Below, in pieces: positions 58,967 through 64,000 of a DNA stretch of 64,000 bases. The notes beneath the pieces are model-generated. The model saw nothing but the letters and a program-made list of their open reading frames with translations. It was not told the origin of the DNA and made no database searches. Location of the stretch: assembly GCA_947488815.1 (NCBI GenBank), contig CANLCC010000011.1:1-64000 (forward strand), written 5' to 3'. The number at the start of each line of letters is the position of its first letter. Position 1 is the stretch's first letter. Source of the DNA: CAIQIA01 sp945861105 (GTDB taxonomy: Bacteria > Cyanobacteriota > Cyanobacteriia > PCC-6307 > Cyanobiaceae). The translations under genes and the position numbers were made by a program.

Positions 58967-59686
58967 ATGCTGCTGCGCCCCCTGGCCGGACTGCTGCTGC
59001 TGCTCACCCTCGGAGCTGCGGCGGCGACGCCGCTGCGGGGAGCCCGCGACGAGGAACGCCCCCTGGCCGCCGCCGAAGACGGCGACCTGTGGCAGCGGCT
59101 GCAGCGCAGTGATGCCCTGTGGCTGCCGAGGGTGGAGGTGCGGGACGATGGCCGGCGGGTCTACCGCCTGCGGCGGCTGGCGGGCGATCCCCCCCTGGAT
59201 CTGGCGGGGATGCAGGCGCTGGAGCGGGCCGTTGATCCGTTCGCGGCCGAACGCAGCCAGGTGCGGGAGCTGCTCGACGGCCTGCGGCGCCATGGGGTGC
59301 GGCTGCGGCTGGGCACGCCACGACGCAGCGGTGCCCTGGCCGAATGGGAGCCGAGGGCGCAGGTGCTGCGGCTGCGACCTGATGCGCTGGACCAGGGCCA
59401 TCGGGGCCTGGCGCGGATCCTCAACCACGAGGCGATCCATGTGGCCCAGAGCTGCGCCGCCGGTGGCCTGAGCCGGCCACCACAGCTGCTGGGGATCCCG
59501 CGGGCGCTGCCGCCCGATCTGGAGCCGGTGCTCGGGTCGGCCACCTACGCCCTGCTGGATGAGGGGGCGAGGGAACTGGAACGGGAAGCCTTTGCGGGCC
59601 AGGCCACACCGGGGCTGGGGGTGCGGCTCATCCGTCGCCACTGCCCGCCGGTGACGGCGGCAGCTGCTGCTCCAACAGCTGGTTGA
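58967..59686 (+). CDS. Secreted protein with a HEAIH zinc-site-like motif
   Basis: The 239-residue protein has a signal peptide (PLAGLLLLLTLGAAAATPLR). The mature part includes WLPRVEVRDDGRRVYRLRRL, FAAERSQVRELLDGLRRHGV, and ARILNHEAIHVAQSCAAGG with a HExxH-like zinc motif, preceded by a segment LRLRPDAL. A C-terminal acidic helix LLDEGARELEREAFAGQAT could supply a third ligand. It may be a small zinc peptidase or an inactive relative. Its last 59 bases overlap the convergent gene at 59628. Confidence 0.65.
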   Translation: MLLRPLAGLLLLLTLGAAAATPLRGARDEERPLAAAEDGDLWQRLQRSDALWLPRVEVRDDGRRVYRLRRLAGDPPLDLAGMQALERAVDPFAAERSQVRELLDGLRRHGVRLRLGTPRRSGALAEWEPRAQVLRLRPDALDQGHRGLARILNHEAIHVAQSCAAGGLSRPPQLLGIPRALPPDLEPVLGSATYALLDEGARELEREAFAGQATPGLGVRLIRRHCPPVTAAAAAPTAG

Positions 59687-60386
59687 AGCGCAGCAGGTCG
59701 GCGTCGTTGAGCTGCTGGCGGCTGCTGACGCCGAACTCGGCCTCCAGCAGCTGGCGACCTTCGGCAGCCCCCCAGCCGAGGCGCCGCAGGCGGTCTTCGC
59801 CCTGCTCGAGCAGCTGGGGCCGGCGCAGGGGCAGGGGAGCGGTGAGGGGATCGGCGCCGGGTTCGAGGCGCCGCAGGGCCTGGAGCCAGGCGACGAGATC
59901 GGCGTAAAGCACCAGGCGATCACGGCTCGGGTGGCCGAAGGCCCGCTCGAGGTACAGCCCGCTGCGGTCACGGTCCCAACCCAGCCGTTCCAGCTCCCGA
60001 TCGGCGGCCTGCAGCTCGTCGCTCCAGTCGTCCGGTTCAGTCGGTTCGGCCGGATCGGTCGGTTCGGCCGGGTCCGCCGGTTCGGGCTGGGGATCAGGGT
60101 CAGGCTGCGGGGCCCGTGGGCGTGGAGCGGCAGGGGGCGGGGTCGGCGCCGAAGTGGGGGTGGGGGTCGGTGTGGGGGTCGGGGTCGGGGCGCGCTGGGC
60201 GAGTCGCTGGCGGGCCCGGTCTTCGGCGTCTTCGGCGGTGTCGGCCTGCCCCAGGGCGCTGGTGCAACGGCCGCCCACCAGGCGGTTGACACGCACCACC
60301 ATCCGCCCGGGTTCGGCCAGCAGCAGCTCCACCTCGGGCAGGGGGCTGGGGGCAGGCAGGGCGGGGGCCGGGCGGGGGTCGTTCAT
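59628..60386 (-). CDS. Protein with a Pro-rich linker and a duplicated C-terminal domain, unknown function
   Basis: The 252-residue protein has three parts. An N-terminal strand-rich part has VELLLAEPGRMVVRVNRLVG. A low-complexity linker has alternating Thr-Pro followed by DPAEPTDPAEPTEPDD. The C terminus has two related units, ELERLGWDRDRSGLYLERAF with SRDRLVLYADL, and RLRRLGWGAAEGRQLLEAEF with SRQQLNDADL. These share the pattern RLGW-G-LE-FG-SR-L-DL. This small unit occurs in other cyanobacterial proteins, to my recollection, and might bind protein or nucleic acid. No function is assigned. Confidence 0.7.
   Translation of the reverse strand: MNDPRPAPALPAPSPLPEVELLLAEPGRMVVRVNRLVGGRCTSALGQADTAEDAEDRARQRLAQRAPTPTPTPTPTPTSAPTPPPAAPRPRAPQPDPDPQPEPADPAEPTDPAEPTEPDDWSDELQAADRELERLGWDRDRSGLYLERAFGHPSRDRLVLYADLVAWLQALRRLEPGADPLTAPLPLRRPQLLEQGEDRLRRLGWGAAEGRQLLEAEFGVSSRQQLNDADLLRFNQLLEQQLPPSPAGSGDG
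60024..60190 (-). repeat. Short tandem DNA repeats encoding the Pro-rich linker
   Basis: At 60030-60090 an approximately 18-base unit (GGTTCGGCCGGATCGGTC and variants) recurs, giving DPAEPT repeats. At 60152-60190 a six-base GGGGTC/GGGGGT unit repeats about six times, giving alternating Thr-Pro. Such runs are prone to slippage, so linker length may differ between strains. Confidence 0.7.
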
Positions 60387-60392
60387 CTTTCT

Positions 60393-61139
60393 ATGCTGCC
60401 CTGCGTGGAAGCTTCGTCCCTGCCGTCGTTATCGCCATGGCTGCAGGCTGCTGACCAGTGGCATGAAGTGCTGCTGTTGTTGCCGGTGCTGGTGGGGCTC
60501 GAACTGGTGCTGTCGGCCGACAACGCCATTGCACTGGCCGCCATCGCCCGGCGGCTGCCGGATGCCGACGAACAGCGGCGGGCCCTGAACCTGGGCCTGC
60601 TGTTCGCGTTGGTGTTCCGCATTGTGCTGATCGTGGCGGCCCGCTGGGTGCTGGCGTTTCCGCCCTTGCTGGCCGCCGGTGCGCTGTATCTGCTGTGGCT
60701 CTGCGGCAGCCACTTTCTGGGGGGTGACGCCGGGGGTGATGAGGGCGAGAGCACGGAAACCGACCCGAGCCAGCCGTCAGCCGAGCCGGCCCATCGCAGC
60801 CTGGCGGCCACCGCCATCACCCTGGCCCTGGCGGATCTGGCCTTTTCGCTCGACAGCGTGGCGGCGGCGGTGGCGGTGAGCGACCGGCTGGCGCTGGTGA
60901 TCACCGGAGGGGTGGTGGGGGTGCTGGCGCTGCGGCTCAGTTCGGGATGGTTGCTGCAGCAGCTGGAGCGTTATCCGCGCCTCGAGTCGGCGGGCTATGC
61001 CGCGGTGGGACTGGTGGGGGTGCAACTGCTGCTGCGGCTGGTGCTGCCGGCGGTGGATGTGCCCGAGTGGTTGCTGCTGGCGGCCGTGGTGCTGTTGGTG
61101 GGCTGGAGTCTGCGGGGGGAGCAGGAGCAGGCGGGATGA
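60393..61139 (+). CDS. TerC-family integral membrane protein
   Basis: The 248-residue protein has seven or so membrane segments and the two TerC family motifs: LELVLSADNAIALAAIARRL in the first half and LALADLAFSLDSVAAAVAVS in the second, each with conserved Asp. A short acidic cytoplasmic loop (GGDEGESTETDPSQPSAEP) separates the halves. TerC relatives export manganese or other metals, or insert thylakoid proteins in plants (AtTerC). ATG 60393 is used; GTG 60405 is an alternative. It starts only six bases from the divergent gene start. Confidence 0.85.
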   Translation: MLPCVEASSLPSLSPWLQAADQWHEVLLLLPVLVGLELVLSADNAIALAAIARRLPDADEQRRALNLGLLFALVFRIVLIVAARWVLAFPPLLAAGALYLLWLCGSHFLGGDAGGDEGESTETDPSQPSAEPAHRSLAATAITLALADLAFSLDSVAAAVAVSDRLALVITGGVVGVLALRLSSGWLLQQLERYPRLESAGYAAVGLVGVQLLLRLVLPAVDVPEWLLLAAVVLLVGWSLRGEQEQAG

Positions 61140-61495
61140 CAGGCAGCGACGGCGACCAGCTGGTGGACATTGAGCAGGCCGGCAGCGGCCGCCTGTTGCA
61201 TCGCCTGGTGCTGGCCGATGTGCCCCACCCGGGACGTTGGCTCGACCTGGACGGCACCAGCTACCTGGTGCTGCAGCGACGCCATCGCTACCGCCTGGTG
61301 CAGGGCCGCTACCGCCTGGCGCGGGTGGTGCTGCAGGTGAAGGCCCAACGCCAACCGGCCGATGCCCACTGGTGGCGCAACCGCTGGGTGATCGGTGATC
61401 CCACCTGCACCTACAACGCCCTCTCGCCACTGCTGCGCTGCGCCGTGCTGCCCGAGGGCCCCTGCAGCGGGTGTCTGCACCATCGGGGGCGGTGA
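61136..61495 (+). CDS. DUF6464-like small protein with cysteines
   Basis: The 119-residue protein is coupled to the TerC-family gene by ATGA at 61136. It reads LVLADVPHPGRWLDLDGTSY then LVLQRRHRYRLVQGRYRLAR, and a C-terminal block with IGDPTCTYNALSPLLRCAVL and PEGPCSGCLHHRG. The Cys pattern (TC, RC, PCSGC) suggests a metal site. It matches my recollection of the cyanobacterial DUF6464 family, of unknown function. Linkage to TerC hints at metal homeostasis, by context only. Confidence 0.75.
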   Translation: MTGSDGDQLVDIEQAGSGRLLHRLVLADVPHPGRWLDLDGTSYLVLQRRHRYRLVQGRYRLARVVLQVKAQRQPADAHWWRNRWVIGDPTCTYNALSPLLRCAVLPEGPCSGCLHHRGR

Positions 61496-62054
61496 CATGA
61501 CGATTGGCGCGCGCGATTGGGGTAGGGCTTTGCTGGGGCTTGCGCTGATCAAATTGTGCTCAGGACAACCTGTCCAGACTCCAGCAAACCCTGGCGTCTC
61601 CAGCGCACAACAGTTCCAGCCTGGTTGACAGATTGTCTGATCGGGCATCGGCTGTCCCGCCGACATTGCTCTTGCTTACGAGTCAAGAATGCCTGAGATC
61701 GAGAATTCTTCTCTTGCAGTCATTCCCTCGGGAGACTCCATTCTCGGAAGCACAGCTGGATGAACCCAGCCCCACGTTGCTAAGGCTGATGCCGATGTTC
61801 GGCGTCCTGTTCAGCTCACCCCGATGAAATCTGTGCAGACAAGGGTGGCAGACAATAGCCATTGCTTGACAGCAAGGTGCACAGAGGGCAACAGGGACTG
61901 AGGAAGTGAACTCAAGGTGATGATTGTATTGATCAAACTTCTGGACAGGGCAATCGTTGCACAGGGTCCTGATCGGGCCCGCACGTCAATCAATGCCGCC
62001 GTGCCCTTCGCTGAGCAGGTGCTGGAGCTGACGCGTCTGTTCCGCCAGCGGCTC
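61496..62054. other. AT-richer non-coding stretch
   Basis: This 559-base stretch is visibly richer in A and T than its surroundings and has no recognisable gene. ATG 61497 opens a 43-codon frame (MTIGARDWGRALLGLALIKL at its start) of doubtful value. A plus-strand frame from 61920 reads MIVLIKLLDRAIVAQGPDRA and runs into the antisense of the HxlR gene. A small hairpin GGACA-ACC-TGTCC lies at 61562-61574. It may be a relic of an inserted element. Confidence 0.4.
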
Positions 62055-62423
62055 TCAGCCCTGAAGCCGCTGGCTGCGTGTGTTGTGGGCGCTGCCCCAG
62101 GCGTGCAGCCCCTCCAGTACGGGCACCAGCTCCCGCCCCAGTTCGGTGAGGGCGTAGTCCACCCGGGGTGGCACCTCGGGGTAGATGGTGCGCCGCACCA
62201 CCCCATCGGCCTCCAGCTCCCGCAGCTGGGCCGTGAGCACCTTCTGGCTCACCCCCTGCTGCACGCCGGCCAGGGAGCGCTGCAGATCGGAGAAGCGGCG
62301 CACCCCTTCGAGCAGCTCCCGCAGGATCAGCAGCTTCCAGCGCCCCTGGATCACCTTCAGGGCCAGCTCGGCCTTGCAGTTGCTGTGGTCGCGGCTCGCC
62401 TGAAAGCCACTGCCCTCGCTCAT
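62055..62423 (-). CDS. HxlR-family transcriptional regulator
   Basis: The 122-residue protein is a MarR-fold winged helix of the HxlR type: an N-terminal Cys (DHSNCKAELALKVIQGRWKL), LILRELLEGVRRFSDLQRSL, GVSQKVLTAQLRELEADGVV and RRTIYPEVPPRVDYALTELG. In relatives the Cys senses electrophiles or oxidants such as quinones and aldehydes (YodB, HypR). It is divergent from an FMN-reductase and pirin pair across 114 bases, the usual arrangement for a local repressor. Confidence 0.92.
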   Translation of the reverse strand: MSEGSGFQASRDHSNCKAELALKVIQGRWKLLILRELLEGVRRFSDLQRSLAGVQQGVSQKVLTAQLRELEADGVVRRTIYPEVPPRVDYALTELGRELVPVLEGLHAWGSAHNTRSQRLQG

Positions 62424-62537
62424 GGCTCACCTTCTGGTAACCACACCACTTTGACGTGCGTTCTTGTGCTCCCGCCGCCACGCAGCGCACGATCGGGGGG
62501 ACGTTCACCCGCCTGACTGCGGCGGCCCCCGTCATCG
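62424..62537 (+). promoter_or_regulatory. Shared control region of hxlR-like and FMN-reductase genes
   Basis: This intergenic region contains TGGTAACCA at 62435-62443, a perfect inverted repeat around a central A, close to the hxlR start, and TTGACG at 62451-62456, a -35-like box reading toward the reductase gene with no clear -10. The palindrome is a candidate operator for the HxlR protein. Confidence 0.35.
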
Positions 62538-63062
62538 ATGCCAACGTCGACCTGTGATGTGCTGGTGATCGCCGCCAGCAACGGCCAGAACCTGCAGCTG
62601 GCGGAGCGGTTCGCCGCTGCCGCCCGCGCGCAGGGCCAGAGCGCCGAAGTGCTTGACCTCACTGCCGTCGAGCTGCCCCTGTTCACCCCCCGGGCCCAGG
62701 CGGCCGGCACGCCGCCGGCCCTGGCCGCGCTGCAGGCCCGGCTGGCGACCGCCTCGCGCTGGGTGATCTGCGCGCCGGAATACAACGGGTCGATCCCGCC
62801 GGTGCTCACCAGCGCCATCGCCTGGCTGTCGGTGCAGGGGGACGACTTCCGTGCCCTGTTCAACGGCCGGCCGGTGGTGATCGCCACCCATTCCGGCGGC
62901 GGCGGCACCATGGTGCTCACCGCCCTGCGGCTGCAGCTGGCGCACCTGGGGGCCCATGTGGTGGGCCGCCAGCTGGTGAGCACCGGCAACACTCCCGCCA
63001 AGGACGATTCGATCGCCGATCTGATCACCCGCCTGCACCACCTCCACATTGCCCAGCCATGA
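62538..63062 (+). CDS. NADPH-dependent FMN reductase family protein
   Basis: The 174-residue flavodoxin-fold protein reads CDVLVIAASNGQNLQLAERF, VLDLTAVELPLFTPRA, then WVICAPEYNGSIPPVLTSAI, with the PEYNGS motif that binds the FMN isoalloxazine in NADPH:FMN reductases, chromate reductases and azoreductases. VVIATHSGGGGTMVLTALRL follows. It probably reduces quinones or similar electrophiles, consistent with HxlR control. It overlaps the pirin ATG (ATGA). Confidence 0.9.
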   Translation: MPTSTCDVLVIAASNGQNLQLAERFAAAARAQGQSAEVLDLTAVELPLFTPRAQAAGTPPALAALQARLATASRWVICAPEYNGSIPPVLTSAIAWLSVQGDDFRALFNGRPVVIATHSGGGGTMVLTALRLQLAHLGAHVVGRQLVSTGNTPAKDDSIADLITRLHHLHIAQP

Positions 63063-63784
63063 CCACCAGCCCGACACTTGCCTCCTCAACGGCCCGTCTG
63101 CAGTTCCGCCCGGCCGCCGAGCGTTTCCACAGCCAGCTCGACTGGCTGGACAGCTGGCACACGTTCTCGTTCGCCGGCCACCACGACCCTGCCTGGATGG
63201 GCTTCGGACCGTTGCGGGTGATCAACGACGACACGATTGCCGCCGGCCGCGGCTTCGGCATGCACCCCCACCACGACATGGAGATCATCACGGTGATGGT
63301 GGAGGGCCAGCTCAACCACCGCGATTCGCTGGGCCACGCCGAGGTGCTGCGGGCCGGCGAGGTGCAGCACATGAGCGCCGGCACCGGTGTGGTGCACAGC
63401 GAGATCAATGAAGGCAGCCAGCCCTGCCGGCTGCTGCAGATCTGGATCGAACCCAGCAGTGCCGGGATTGCCCCGGCCTACGGTCAGAAGCCCTTCGCCA
63501 TCGGCTCGGGCTGGACGCCGCTGCTCGATCCCGACCAGGCGGGCGGTGCCCTGGCGATCCACCGGCCGGTGCGGCTGTGGCGGGCCCAGCCGGCGGCCGG
63601 CGAGAGCCTCAGCCTGGCGATCGGCGCCGGCAGCCTCGGCTGGATCCAGCTGATCGCCGGCGCCGGCGTGGCCGATGGCCAGGCCCTGCACCGCGGCGAC
63701 GGGCTGGGCTTCGCGGCGGGCAGCCTGGCAGCCTTCACCGCCGACGCCGGCGGCGCCGATCTGCTGCTGTTCGAGCTGCGCTGA
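63059..63784 (+). CDS. Pirin family protein
   Basis: The 241-residue bicupin has the pirin metal site: GFGMHPHHDMEIITVMVEGQ and EVLRAGEVQHMSAGTGVVHS with Glu after, giving the H-H-H-E ligand pattern. LDWLDSWHTFSFAGHHDPAW and LLQIWIEPS are further family segments. Bacterial pirins can act as quercetin 2,3-dioxygenases or as iron-dependent regulators. Co-transcription with a quinone/FMN reductase under an HxlR regulator suggests a role in dealing with aromatic or electrophilic compounds. Confidence 0.92.
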   Translation: MTTSPTLASSTARLQFRPAAERFHSQLDWLDSWHTFSFAGHHDPAWMGFGPLRVINDDTIAAGRGFGMHPHHDMEIITVMVEGQLNHRDSLGHAEVLRAGEVQHMSAGTGVVHSEINEGSQPCRLLQIWIEPSSAGIAPAYGQKPFAIGSGWTPLLDPDQAGGALAIHRPVRLWRAQPAAGESLSLAIGAGSLGWIQLIAGAGVADGQALHRGDGLGFAAGSLAAFTADAGGADLLLFELR

Positions 63785-64000
63785 CGGCGTACGAGCACCA
63801 CTGTGATGGCAACTCTGGCCGCCCAGATCGGCCCTGGCCCACACCCAGCGGACCTCCCCCTCTCCCCACTGGAAGTTCAGCGACCTGGCCAGCGGCGATC
63901 TGGTGCGGCTGGTCGGCGCGGCGGCGGCGATGGCGCGGCTCGCGGCGCAGGGCGGTGAAGGAGGCGCCGCGGATGCCGTAGGAGTCGGCCGGGTCCATGG
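63785..64000. other. Window end, no supported gene
   Basis: After pirin the sequence stays very GC rich and open in several frames. A plus-strand frame at 63872-63998 (LASGDLVRLVGAAAAMARLA) and a minus-strand frame from ATG 63998 (MDPADSYGIRGASFTALRRE) both look protein-like, and neither can be preferred without the adjoining sequence. Confidence 0.3.

Noticed and set aside
56704..59112. 802-codon plus-strand open frame over mfd
   Set aside because: It is antisense to the conserved mfd motor and shows only shadow composition.
60152..60190. G-rich run as a regulatory G-quadruplex
   Set aside because: It lies inside a gene and is explained by alternating Thr-Pro codons on the other strand.
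61497..61628. 43-residue frame with a lipoprotein-like start
   Set aside because: The residues before its Cys (LIKLC) do not fit a lipobox, and no homologue is recognised. It is mentioned only within the intergenic stretch.

Overview
The window is a gene-dense, very GC-rich stretch of a picocyanobacterial chromosome, most likely of the Cyanobium / Synechococcus lineage. The assignment rests on photosynthesis genes (psbY, the chlorophyll cyclase factor ycf54, carotenoid isomerase crtH, a PsbP-like lipoprotein), two cyanobacterial AbrB (cyAbrB) regulators, a gamma-carbonic anhydrase, and small proteins I know only from cyanobacteria (DUF6761- and DUF6464-like). Almost all of it is ordinary chromosome. 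Genes are short, many start codons overlap the preceding stop (ATGA or TGATG), and many convergent pairs overlap at their 3' ends. No rRNA, CRISPR array, prophage or intact insertion sequence is seen.

Layout. 1-2.9 kb: a partial gene, an NTF2-like protein, a Dabb-domain protein, a cupin, and the first cyAbrB. 2.9-3.87 kb: a decay zone with a Phd-type antitoxin gene carrying a frameshift, its PIN/VapC toxin carrying an in-frame amber codon, a scrambled coding remnant, and a tRNA-Lys(TTT) whose 3' end borders the debris. 3.9-12.6 kb: gamma-carbonic anhydrase, psbY, trmFO, crtH, an atypical response regulator, grxD, bolA, an acyltransferase, pdxJ and ycf54. 12.8-21.1 kb: a translationally coupled recC-recB-recD operon. 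21-26.7 kb: an MscS-type channel, the second cyAbrB, a phosphomannose-isomerase-type cupin, and a DEAD-box RNA helicase with a leader that may encode a short basic peptide. 26.7-37.5 kb: envelope and transport genes, namely an ABC exporter, a ParB-like protein, an LCP-family ligase, MarC, MgtC, two coupled FUSC proteins, and a NHLM-type HlyD adaptor divergent from a TolC-like protein. 37.4-40.7 kb: a FAD oxidoreductase, the PsbP-like lipoprotein, recR and lipA. 40.8-45.2 kb: a 1464-residue repeat protein (eight ELWxxDGT units, then seven Trp-rich units). 45.2-49.9 kb: an operon reading aminotransferase, phnD, phnC, single-chain double-permease phnE, lipoprotein. 50-64 kb: a type-4-like uracil-DNA glycosylase coupled to a phosphoribosyltransferase, ispG, a C-terminal processing protease, a glycosyltransferase, mfd, a protein with an internally duplicated domain, terC with a DUF6464-like gene, and an HxlR regulator divergent from an FMN reductase and pirin pair.

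Functional groups: recombination and repair (recBCD, recR, mfd, uracil-DNA glycosylase), photosynthesis and pigments (psbY, ycf54, crtH, ispG, PsbP-like), iron-sulfur and cofactor biology (grxD, bolA, lipA, pdxJ), phosphonate or phosphite uptake, and export across the envelope. The strongest observations are the doubly broken toxin-antitoxin pair beside tRNA-Lys, the giant Trp-rich/ELWxxDGT protein, the NHLM-type adaptor with no ABC partner nearby, the loss of the phosphoacceptor in the response regulator, and the candidate leader peptide of the helicase gene.
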